From: Lactobacillus intestinalis | Lineage (GTDB): Bacteria > Bacillota > Bacilli > Lactobacillales > Lactobacillaceae | Assembly: GCF_024397795.1 (NCBI RefSeq) | Contig: NZ_CP072983.1 | Span: forward strand, 1,116,001-1,180,000 | Direction of reading: 5' to 3' | DNA: 64,000 nucleotides | Shown here: positions 54,222-62,214 of the stretch, piece after piece | Layout: every line of letters starts with the position of its first letter | How positions within the stretch are numbered: the stretch's first letter is position 1 | Position numbers and translations under genes: made by a program | Notes under the pieces: model-generated | Seen by the model: the letters and a program-made list of their open reading frames with translations, nothing else | Told to the model about the DNA's origin: nothing | Database searches by the model: none

Positions 54222-55718
54222 CTACTTAATCCAGCCCCTGAATAATTCAGGACGTTCTGCAAGCTCCACATATAGATCATGGTTTGTGGCACTAATCCCT
54301 TCAATTTCGCGTCCACTATTAAAATGACTCGTTCTAAGAAGCTTACCATTTTTGGCAATATTTAAAATATAATCGTTAAATGCCAAATAAAACTGGTTTT
54401 TACGCTTATCATAAGTAAAACCTTGAACCGGAGAACCATTTCTCATGAAATCAGATCCACTTGCGCCAACTTCTTTAGGATGCCATTCATTGCCATGACG
54501 AGTCACGCGCCAATATTCAAAACGTTTCATCGCACTATTATGGAAAACAGCATAAAATTCATGATCATTTACAAAGACTGCATTATGAATATAGCGTGGA
54601 TGATTTGCATCCCTATTCCAAATTTTAAAAGTCCAAATCTTACCAATCTGCAAATTATTTTTGTTAATACGCATAATTTCTTCTGACTTTGAACTATTGG
54701 TTAATAAGTGATTATTGGCAATTACATATAAATATTTATCAGTAGCGCTAAAAGTTTGACCATGCCCCATCTTAATGTATGGACTGAATTTAATACCCTT
54801 AGATAAGTTATAAAATTCATTCCAAGGCAGCCATGGTAACTTCTGCAGTTCGTATTTAGGAATTCCATTTAAATTATAAGAAATTATCCGAGCATGATTA
54901 TAGTAAACATGCTTATACATTGCTAAATACATTCTGTTTTGAGAAACGGCCAATCCTTCTGGTGTAGGACCAGTCGATCCTTCAACACTTCCATCTACGT
55001 TTAAAGTGGCAGGTTGATAAAAGACAGTCTTCAAAGTCAAGCCACCACTTTTTAAAGTATGATCTGTGGTTTCAGGAGCAAAACTATTTCCCCAATTTCC
55101 TGATGTCTTATAGTGAGTTTTCCAAGTAGTGTAACTGCGACCTTTTTGCGGTTTTGCATTAGCTTTAGCAATTCCTTCTTTTTTATCACTTCTTACTATC
55201 ACTTTACTTGTTGCGTGAGCCTTACCATAAGAATATTTAATAATGTGCGTCCCAATATCCCTTGAAGAAATACTAGGGTGATTTACATGAACTTTTCTAA
55301 TATCGATAGCATTCCCATGCGCATCCGTAGCATAGTTTAAAGCATCGCGAACATTATAAGTATAGTTAGGATTGTAAACTAAACTTACATTTTTAGCGAC
55401 AGAAATTTTATTTTTCTCAAAGGCGTTTTCATTCACCCACCCTGCTTTATGACCATTAATATAAACGTAGCAATAGCGAGAGCTTCCACTTTGACGAGTA
55501 GTCCCTGATTGAAAATTACTATAACGCAAAGCACCAGTATTCCCCATATAGCCACTTGGTCCACGTTTGCCTAAGTTGGCATAGATTCCATAACTACCTT
55601 TGTCAACAACTTTTGCGTTATATCTGGCTGCTTGCACCGAATTATGACTAAAGCCCATCAAGCTTATAGTCATAGTAGCTGCTGCCGTTAATAAATATAT
55701 TCTCTTTTTTATCATCAT
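54222..55718 (-). CDS. Secreted GW-module/Ig-like/beta-propeller protein A
   Basis: A roughly 498-residue exported protein that I cannot name. Signal peptide ending in SVQA (basic start, hydrophobic core, then AARYN). The first domain has a GW module (YINGHKAGWVNENAF). An Ig-like segment follows (VRDALNYATDAHG to KVIVRS). A C-terminal region of about 270 residues has propeller-like blades (PEGLAVSQNRMYLAMY, KYLYVIANN, FYAVFHNSAM). No LPxTG or membrane anchor. GW modules bind teichoic acid, so wall attachment is likely. The start region lacks a good ribosome site. A close paralogue lies upstream. Confidence 0.75.
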   Translation of the reverse strand: MMIKKRIYLLTAAATMTISLMGFSHNSVQAARYNAKVVDKGSYGIYANLGKRGPSGYMGNTGALRYSNFQSGTTRQSGSSRYCYVYINGHKAGWVNENAFEKNKISVAKNVSLVYNPNYTYNVRDALNYATDAHGNAIDIRKVHVNHPSISSRDIGTHIIKYSYGKAHATSKVIVRSDKKEGIAKANAKPQKGRSYTTWKTHYKTSGNWGNSFAPETTDHTLKSGGLTLKTVFYQPATLNVDGSVEGSTGPTPEGLAVSQNRMYLAMYKHVYYNHARIISYNLNGIPKYELQKLPWLPWNEFYNLSKGIKFSPYIKMGHGQTFSATDKYLYVIANNHLLTNSSKSEEIMRINKNNLQIGKIWTFKIWNRDANHPRYIHNAVFVNDHEFYAVFHNSAMKRFEYWRVTRHGNEWHPKEVGASGSDFMRNGSPVQGFTYDKRKNQFYLAFNDYILNIAKNGKLLRTSHFNSGREIEGISATNHDLYVELAERPELFRGWIK

Positions 55719-55740
55719 ATCTACACACTTTCTTCCGCAA

Positions 55741-55772
55741 TAAAAAAAGCTATCCAATAAAATGGATGCTTT
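55741..55772 (-). terminator. Intrinsic terminator between the two surface-protein genes
   Basis: On the minus strand AAAGCATCCA-TTTTAT-TGGATAGCTTT, with one bulge, is followed by TTTTATTG. It shows the two paralogues may be transcribed separately. It lies just before the start of protein A. Confidence 0.65.
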
Positions 55773-55793
55773 CTAATAATCATCAATGTCTTT

Positions 55794-57293
55794 TTAGAAT
55801 TTGCCTTCAGTTAATTCTGCACGTTGAGCAAATTGAACGTAAAGTTTTGAATTAGTTGCTGATAAACCTTCAATTTCACGCTTAGTATTGAAGCGGTAGT
55901 GCTTTTGCGCTGCACCATTTTCAGCTACTTGGAAAATGTTATCATTAAAGCCGATAAAGAAGTGACCATTTCCATATGCAAAACCTTGAACTGGTGAATT
56001 TGAAATAAAGCTCCCATTAGTTGCTCCAATTTCAGTTGCCTTCCAATTATCACCATCTCTAGTTAACTTCCAGTATTCATAGCGATCGTAACCACCATTA
56101 TGGAAGAGTGCGTACATAGTGTTATCGCCCACAAAGGTTGCATTATGGATGTAGCGATTTTCAGCTACTCTAATTGTCCAAATCTTATTAATTTGCATAT
56201 CACTCTTACGGATTTGCATAACTTCTTCAGACTTTGGACCATTATTGTACTTATTATCATTGGCAAGTACATAGATGTAGTTGTTGGATGAACCAAGAGA
56301 TTGACCATGACCTAACTTGATGTATGGACTCACCTTAATGTTGTTGGCATATGATTTAAAGGTACTCCAATTCATAGTAGTTAAATTTTGAGCCGCATAC
56401 TTACTCTTGATTGCCCCTAAGTTATAGAGTGCCAAGTGTCCATATTGGTCACTATCACTAGAATAAAGTGAAGTTACAAAGTCATTTCCATTTACAGTCA
56501 TCCCTTCTGGAATAACTCCAACTTGTCCCATCTTGTCTCCTGCTTGACCATAACCAAGACTTAAGAAGCGTGGTTGGAACAATCTAGTACGAAGAGTTAA
56601 ACCATTGCTTGAGAAAGTATTACTGCTTGTTTCTGAAGTGTAATGATGAGCTGCATTCCAGTTTCTAGAGGAACCTTTGGACCCACCATTCCAAGTAGTA
56701 GTGGTCTTAAATCCCTTTTGAGGCTGCTTGGTTACTTCACCCATTTCAGACTCAGCATTATCGCGGACACTAATATTAACTGAAGCCTTAGCTTTACCAT
56801 AGCTGTAATTTACAGTTGAAGGTTGAGTACTTACGTAAGTTTTTGAAACACTAACCTTGTCTGGATCAACGGCAGTACCTTGACCATCAGTTACATAATT
56901 AATTGCATCCCGTGTTGGAAAGCCATAATCAGAATTCTTAATCAATGAAACTTCTTTGGCTACAGAAATCTTGTTTCTAGCAAAGAAGTTTTGGCTAACC
57001 CAACCAACTTCACGACCGTTAACAATGATGTTCCAAAAATTTCCTTTCTTAGTAGAAACATATTGTTTAGATTGAATTTGGCCATGCTTAAAATACTTGG
57101 TAGAAGTAAATTTACCTGATGGACCATTCTTTGAAACTCGATGGTAAATTGCATAGTTCTTGGTTCCTGCAATCTTAGTAACTGCTTTACTATAGCTTTT
57201 TGCTTCAGCACGATTTTGAGTTGCACTAACAGCTAAAATACTACTAGCTAAAATCGCACTCAAAGCCATGCTAATCTTAAATGACTTTTTCAT
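55794..57293 (-). CDS. Secreted GW-module/Ig-like/beta-propeller protein B
   Basis: A 499-residue paralogue of the next gene downstream. Start ATG 57293 (GGAGG upstream), signal peptide with basic start and cleavage near AEAKSYS, a GW module (VNGREVGWVSQNFF), an Ig-like segment (TRDAINYVTDGQG to VNISVRD) and the C-terminal repeat region beginning VIPEGMTVNG. Shared blocks include SPYIKLGHGQ, YIHNATFV and KREIEGLSATN. No covalent anchor. It has a good promoter at 57336-57365. Function unknown; an extracellular binding or adhesion role fits the domains. Confidence 0.78.
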   Translation of the reverse strand: MKKSFKISMALSAILASSILAVSATQNRAEAKSYSKAVTKIAGTKNYAIYHRVSKNGPSGKFTSTKYFKHGQIQSKQYVSTKKGNFWNIIVNGREVGWVSQNFFARNKISVAKEVSLIKNSDYGFPTRDAINYVTDGQGTAVDPDKVSVSKTYVSTQPSTVNYSYGKAKASVNISVRDNAESEMGEVTKQPQKGFKTTTTWNGGSKGSSRNWNAAHHYTSETSSNTFSSNGLTLRTRLFQPRFLSLGYGQAGDKMGQVGVIPEGMTVNGNDFVTSLYSSDSDQYGHLALYNLGAIKSKYAAQNLTTMNWSTFKSYANNIKVSPYIKLGHGQSLGSSNNYIYVLANDNKYNNGPKSEEVMQIRKSDMQINKIWTIRVAENRYIHNATFVGDNTMYALFHNGGYDRYEYWKLTRDGDNWKATEIGATNGSFISNSPVQGFAYGNGHFFIGFNDNIFQVAENGAAQKHYRFNTKREIEGLSATNSKLYVQFAQRAELTEGKF

Positions 57294-57335
57294 TGATTTC
57301 CTCCAAATTATCAAATATCGATGAAAACCAAAAAT

Positions 57336-57365
57336 AGTATAGTCCAAGTAGAATACAAAATTCAA
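57336..57365 (-). promoter_or_regulatory. Promoter of the surface protein B gene
   Basis: TTGAAT (57360-57365) and TATACT (57336-57341) are 18 bp apart on the minus strand, giving a leader of about 35 bases. Confidence 0.7.
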
Positions 57366-57477
57366 CATGTTTTTAGTATACAAATAATAGTTATAGTTTT
57401 ATTAGTTTGTCACTTTTATTTGTTAACTTGTTATATAATGAAAGGGTTCACATATTATTTAATAAAAGGAGAAAAAT

Positions 57478-58914
57478 ATGGTTGAATCACAAAGCAATCC
57501 TAAAAAGATGATGTGGACGACATTAGCAATGATGGCCTTTTCTACTGTGTGGGGATTTGGAAATGTTGTTAATGGATTTGTCTACTTTGATGGAACAAAA
57601 GTCATCTTTAGCTGGATTATTATGTTCTTGCTCTACTTTGTTCCTTATGCCTTAATGGTAGGAGAATTGGGTGCCACCTTTAAAAATGCTGAAGGTGGTG
57701 TCTCCTCCTGGGTGGAAGCTACAATGGGCGCAAAATGGGCTTATTATGCAGGCTGGACTTACTGGGCCTGCCATATTGTATATATTTCTAGTAAAGGAAC
57801 GGGTGGACTTCGAGCCATGGCCTGGGGAATTTTTGGGAATACACTTTGGTATGATAGTTTACCAACTGCCTGGACTCAATTTGCGACTTTAGTTGTTTTC
57901 CTATTCTTCTGCTGGGTTACAAGTCGCGGAATTCAAGTTTTAAAAGGGTTGGCTACCGTAGCGGGAACTTCAATGTTCATTATGTCAATTTTATTCATCA
58001 TTATGATGTTTACAGCTCCTGCTATTAATCCTCATGCCAATTATTATTCCATTAACTTTAATTGGAAGAGCTTAATGCCAACCTTTAACATAAAATACTT
58101 AACCTCTCTTTCAATCTTAGTATTTGCAGTGGGTGGATGTGAAAAGATCTCCCCATATGTAAATAAAGTTAAGAATCCTTCTAAAAATTTTCCTAAGGCA
58201 ATGATGGCATTAGCTATTATGGTTATGATCTCTGCAATCCTTGGTACTTTTGCAATGGCTTTAATGTTTGATCCACAAATCGTCAATAAAAACCTTAATG
58301 AATATATTTCTAACGGACCTTACATGGCCTTCCAAAGATTAGGGGAATACTATCACGTTGGTGGTTTATTCATGTACATCTACTCTTGGTGTAATGTAAT
58401 TGGTCAATTTTCAACTTTAGTTATTAGTATCGACGCCCCACTAAGAATGTTGCTTGGTAGTAAACAAGCTAAAGAATTCATCCCTAAAAAATTGCTAAAG
58501 GTTAATAAACACGGTGCTTACATTAATGGTATTTGGATGGTCGTAATTCTTTCAGGAAGTTTAATTGCCGCTCAAGCATTACTTCCCGACGCTCAATCAG
58601 TTATGGCTCAATTGGTTAAATTAAACTCGACCACAATGCCTATGCGGTATTTGTGGGTATTTGCAGCCTATATCGCGTTAAGAAAACAACAAGCAAAATT
58701 TGAGACGAGCTATCAAATGACCAAATCTCAACCACTTGCTTATACCGCCGGTGTATGGTGTTTCGGAATCACGGCTGCCTGCTGTATATTTGGAATTTAC
58801 TCACCAGATTCATTTACCCTATTCTTAAATATTATTACTCCAATCATTTTGGTCGCACTTGGCCTTATTCTACCAGCCATTAAAAAGCATGAAGATGTGG
58901 CAATTTTAGATTAG
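57478..58914 (+). CDS. APC-superfamily amino acid permease, YjeM-like
   Basis: 478 residues with about 12 membrane helices. FSTVWGFGNVVNGFVYF, AEGGVSSWVEATMG and WTYWACHIVY parallel the permease at 19.3 kb and mark the glutamate/GABA-antiporter-like branch. AAAGGAG precedes the ATG; TATAAT lies at 57434-57439 with a poor -35. It is divergent from the surface-protein genes and monocistronic. Substrate unknown. Confidence 0.83.
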   Translation: MVESQSNPKKMMWTTLAMMAFSTVWGFGNVVNGFVYFDGTKVIFSWIIMFLLYFVPYALMVGELGATFKNAEGGVSSWVEATMGAKWAYYAGWTYWACHIVYISSKGTGGLRAMAWGIFGNTLWYDSLPTAWTQFATLVVFLFFCWVTSRGIQVLKGLATVAGTSMFIMSILFIIMMFTAPAINPHANYYSINFNWKSLMPTFNIKYLTSLSILVFAVGGCEKISPYVNKVKNPSKNFPKAMMALAIMVMISAILGTFAMALMFDPQIVNKNLNEYISNGPYMAFQRLGEYYHVGGLFMYIYSWCNVIGQFSTLVISIDAPLRMLLGSKQAKEFIPKKLLKVNKHGAYINGIWMVVILSGSLIAAQALLPDAQSVMAQLVKLNSTTMPMRYLWVFAAYIALRKQQAKFETSYQMTKSQPLAYTAGVWCFGITAACCIFGIYSPDSFTLFLNIITPIILVALGLILPAIKKHEDVAILD

Positions 58915-58927
58915 AATAATTACAAAT

Positions 58928-58954
58928 AAACATCCTTTTTAAGGGTGTTTTTTG
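58928..58954 (+). terminator. Intrinsic terminator of the APC permease gene
   Basis: AAACATCCTT-TTT-AAGGGTGTTT with one G-U pair, followed by TTTTG. Confidence 0.78.
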
Positions 58955-59003
58955 TTTGCGCATGATACACTGGTTTTAGCAAAAACATAATGGAGGGGAT
59001 TTT

Positions 59004-59450
59004 TTGGAAATTACATTAGAAAATCAAGCACGAGAACTTTTACATGAGCATAGTCTTAAAGTTACCAAACCTCGATTACGGATTTTAACTTATTTAATGT
59101 CTCATCATAATCATCCAACCGTTGAAACTATCTATCAAGCCCAAAATGCAGCCGGTTTAATTAATAAGGCTACTATTTACAATACGTTAAATACTTTGGT
59201 TAAAGTAGGAATTATTATGGAAATCAAAAATGGGGATAACTCTACTCACTATGATTTTTTCGTTAAACCTCACTTTCACATCATTTGTAAAAATTATGGT
59301 AAAATTGCTGACGTTTTCTATCCAAATTTTGATAAGATTGAAGATCAAATGCGGGAAAATGCGGAGAAGCAAACTGGTTTTACAACTACTGCCAGCCATT
59401 TAGAAATTTTCGGCCTTTGTCCCGAATGTCAAAAAAAGCTAAAAAAATAG
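59004..59450 (+). CDS. Fur/PerR-family regulator with an incomplete structural zinc site
   Basis: A 148-residue metal-dependent repressor. HTH residues VTKPRLRILTYLMSH and NKATIYNTLNTLVKVGI; sensing-site residues H37, D84, H90, H92 and D103 line up with PerR. The Cys4 zinc site is CxxC/CxxC in PerR; here the first pair is CKNY (C95, Y98) and the second CPEC (C139, C142), so one ligand is missing. It starts with TTG after GGAGGGG. Whether it senses peroxide, iron or another metal cannot be told. Its terminator overlaps the stop codon. Confidence 0.87.
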   Translation: MEITLENQARELLHEHSLKVTKPRLRILTYLMSHHNHPTVETIYQAQNAAGLINKATIYNTLNTLVKVGIIMEIKNGDNSTHYDFFVKPHFHIICKNYGKIADVFYPNFDKIEDQMRENAEKQTGFTTTASHLEIFGLCPECQKKLKK

Positions 59451-59480
59451 TGCTAGAAGATTGTTTTCTAGCACTATTTT
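59444..59480. terminator. Bidirectional terminator between fur-like and C45-hydrolase genes
   Basis: AAAATAGTGCTAGAA and TTCTAGCACTATTTT form a 15-bp stem with A and T tracts on both sides; it overlaps the plus-strand stop codon. Confidence 0.9.
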
Positions 59481-59482
59481 CG

Positions 59483-60841
59483 TTATTCAGTAAATAATGT
59501 CCAAGGTTGGCTTGGTCTATCATAAAGATAGCCTTTTTGCCAATTCCATTCAGGATGTTGCTTCATAAAGCTTTTAGCGTCAAATGGTTCACCATCAGCT
59601 CTGCCAAAAATTCCCCACATATTCAAGTTCTCAATATCAGTAGCATCTGCACATTTTCCGTCACATGAACCACCTGGGAAGAAAGGTACATTCCAAACAC
59701 CGTGAGGATCGTCAGCATAGTATTGAGGGTCAACATCATAGTGAGCACAAATATCACGTGAAGAAGCACATTGATAGCCTAAATATGGATCATACTTATC
59801 TGCTAAGATTCTTTTGGCCACCTCATCATCAATTGTCCCAGATACTTCCGGTAATAATTCTTCAAAGCGGGCTCTCCGGGCGCCAGTTTGCTGACGAGTA
59901 TCGTTATAGCCATTATCAACACACTCAAGGTTGCGAATTCTTGGATTGTGACAGGCATTACAACCATAATAGAATCCCTCAGTTGACTTTAGCAACTCTT
60001 GATGCTTTAGTCCTTGTTCAAAGCGGGCAATCTCATCAGTATTAGTATCACAAAGGAGCCAAATATTCGCATAGCCGCCATTGTTTCCTTCATTAACTAA
60101 TTTTATCCATTGATCAATATTATTTGCATATTGGGTAGCCTGGCGTGCACGAATAAATTCAGGCATTCCTTTCACATCATAGCCAACAAAACCAGCAATC
60201 GTCGTTTCCGTAATCCCAAGACCAGCCTCAGTAACATAGAAATCCGTCATCGAGTCAATATACCCTGGAACAGTTTGCATCTTAAATGCATGCCCCTTAG
60301 TTGGATGGACTTCTTCACAAATGTTAAAGTATTGCCCACTCCAAAAATCATCAAAACTTTCATGAGCAATTACCGGTTTACCATCTTTTGTGGCAGATCC
60401 GGTAGCCACAAATGCAGAGCAATGAGATCCTCGGGGTCCTTGAGGAGGGTTATTAGAATAATTAGCTGAGACTTGGGGCCACCAATAACCAGTTAATTCC
60501 ATCCAATCATTCCAGGCGAGAATATCATTAATACTAGTTTTTAAACCGTTTGCAGTAAAACCATCAGCCATGCCACGCATTTCTTCCAAATATTCTTCAG
60601 GAATCTTATCTTTATGCAATTTAACTGCTTGATTAGCAAAGAAAGAATAATCCATTCCATATAACTCAAGCGTCATATGAGTGTAAACCCGAACTGCATC
60701 CCTGAATTCATTAGTTAAAAGATAACCATGTTGAAAGCCAATTTCATACGGATCACCTTGCACGTACAAATAATGCCAACCATTAATATCTTTTTTATTA
60801 GCTTTTGCGACAATTTTACTTTGCGTATCCGTTAACGTCAT
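59483..60841 (-). CDS. C45-like Ntn hydrolase / linear amide hydrolase
   Basis: A 452-residue protein of the acyltransferase/phospholipase-B-like Ntn group. GDPYEIGFQHGYLL and the block GSHCSAFVATGSATKDGKP mark it; Cys141 would be the nucleophile after self-cleavage before it. GQYFNICEEVHP and EAGLGITETTIAGF continue the core. No signal peptide. It may deacylate peptides or amides; the substrate is not deducible. It is last in an operon with a papain-like peptidase and an amino-acid permease. Confidence 0.8.
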   Translation of the reverse strand: MTLTDTQSKIVAKANKKDINGWHYLYVQGDPYEIGFQHGYLLTNEFRDAVRVYTHMTLELYGMDYSFFANQAVKLHKDKIPEEYLEEMRGMADGFTANGLKTSINDILAWNDWMELTGYWWPQVSANYSNNPPQGPRGSHCSAFVATGSATKDGKPVIAHESFDDFWSGQYFNICEEVHPTKGHAFKMQTVPGYIDSMTDFYVTEAGLGITETTIAGFVGYDVKGMPEFIRARQATQYANNIDQWIKLVNEGNNGGYANIWLLCDTNTDEIARFEQGLKHQELLKSTEGFYYGCNACHNPRIRNLECVDNGYNDTRQQTGARRARFEELLPEVSGTIDDEVAKRILADKYDPYLGYQCASSRDICAHYDVDPQYYADDPHGVWNVPFFPGGSCDGKCADATDIENLNMWGIFGRADGEPFDAKSFMKQHPEWNWQKGYLYDRPSQPWTLFTE

Positions 60842-60854
60842 AATATTGCCTTCT

Positions 60855-62180
60855 TTAAATTGGGTTCATTGCATTCCAATATGGAAGCATTACTGGTTCT
60901 TTTTCATAAGCAGCAAGTTGTTCGTCAGTTAAGTACTTCTTGTTGACAACAGTTTCGTAGGTATATTGTTCCATCCAATCGTTGCCCATAATGAAGTATC
61001 CTTTATGACCAACTTTTGAACCCCAAGAGTTTTGAATCTTCCATCTAATCGGCTCATCATCCCGAATATCAACACCAGAAATAAGCATTGCGTGTGTTGG
61101 TAAACTTTCACGGTATTCAAATCTCTTAGTCTTATCAGTACCTAACTTAATACCAAATGAACGATCCCAGTCAAAGACCTTCTCAGTTAAAACCCCCGCT
61201 TGTGGTGCCCATTCTTGAAGAACATCACAGCCAAACCATACAGGTTCATCATCTTTCAATTGTTTAATTGCAGTTTTCTCCATATCTTTCATTGAAACGT
61301 TGAAGTAACGACTTGGTTGTCCCCCAACCATATTTCCAGAGATTTCAACAGCAAATGAAGTATTATATGGATATTTCTCTCCCGGTAAATTCATCAGTTC
61401 AACATAGTCATTAAAATCAATATTCACAAACTTCTTAAAGAATTCCAATGGAGTAACTTGACCCGTAGTATGATATTCATTATTTTCGTCACGATATTCA
61501 TAAGTAAATTTTTCTGGAGGTGTACCTAAAGAAATGGCTAAAATGCGATAGTTTTCCGCATTCATTTGATGAAGCACACTCTTTATCTTTTCATCAGATG
61601 CATCACTATTAACCAAATCACGTAGCTTCAAAGCATCTTTTTGCAATTTTCTATCATACATTCGATTCAATTCTTGAGAGTTAGCACTGACTGCATCTTC
61701 TGGCATAGCTTGCATTGGCACAATCCCGTATTTTTCGATTAAATCAACGAGTAATTGCCAATCGCCGCCGTCTTGTTGAGGGGTAGTAAGTAACCAGTTT
61801 ACTAAACGATCAGACAATGGCTGATCAGCTGTATCAATAATGTTTTGGTAAAAATAATTACCCTTTTCGAGCTTGTCATAAAAATAAATATAACTAGGCG
61901 ATAACTCCATATCTTTAATATGGTGATCTTTTTCAATATGGTAACGAATAAAATTTAAACCTGAGAAGTCCCAACAACGCCCAGATTTCTTTTGATTCAT
62001 AACTTTATTTGAATCAATATCAATTGAAAATACAAATGGATGTGAATTTATTTCACTTTGATTTGTAATTGATTTCTTAATCCCGTTTTTCATCACGGCA
62101 TTTTGAGTGTTGCGATATTTTGGTGTATCTAAAAATTTTGATCTAATTTGTTTTAAATTCTTATTATCAATTTGTACCAT
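60855..62180 (-). CDS. C1-type cysteine peptidase (PepC/PepE, bleomycin-hydrolase family)
   Basis: The 441-residue cytoplasmic peptidase has the triad Cys69 (NQKKSGRCWDFSG), His363 (PTHAML) and Asn384 (KIQNSWGS). Family members are aminopeptidases (PepC) or endopeptidases (PepE/PepG). PepC sequences read GRCWLFA at the active site; here Asp and Ser replace Leu and Ala, and the C-terminus is NAMNPI, so this is a divergent paralogue rather than housekeeping PepC. It starts 34 bases after the permease gene and ends 13 before the C45-like gene. Confidence 0.88.
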   Translation of the reverse strand: MVQIDNKNLKQIRSKFLDTPKYRNTQNAVMKNGIKKSITNQSEINSHPFVFSIDIDSNKVMNQKKSGRCWDFSGLNFIRYHIEKDHHIKDMELSPSYIYFYDKLEKGNYFYQNIIDTADQPLSDRLVNWLLTTPQQDGGDWQLLVDLIEKYGIVPMQAMPEDAVSANSQELNRMYDRKLQKDALKLRDLVNSDASDEKIKSVLHQMNAENYRILAISLGTPPEKFTYEYRDENNEYHTTGQVTPLEFFKKFVNIDFNDYVELMNLPGEKYPYNTSFAVEISGNMVGGQPSRYFNVSMKDMEKTAIKQLKDDEPVWFGCDVLQEWAPQAGVLTEKVFDWDRSFGIKLGTDKTKRFEYRESLPTHAMLISGVDIRDDEPIRWKIQNSWGSKVGHKGYFIMGNDWMEQYTYETVVNKKYLTDEQLAAYEKEPVMLPYWNAMNPI

Positions 62181-62214
62181 AAGTAATCTCTTTTCCTTAA
62201 AATCACGTATTTAT

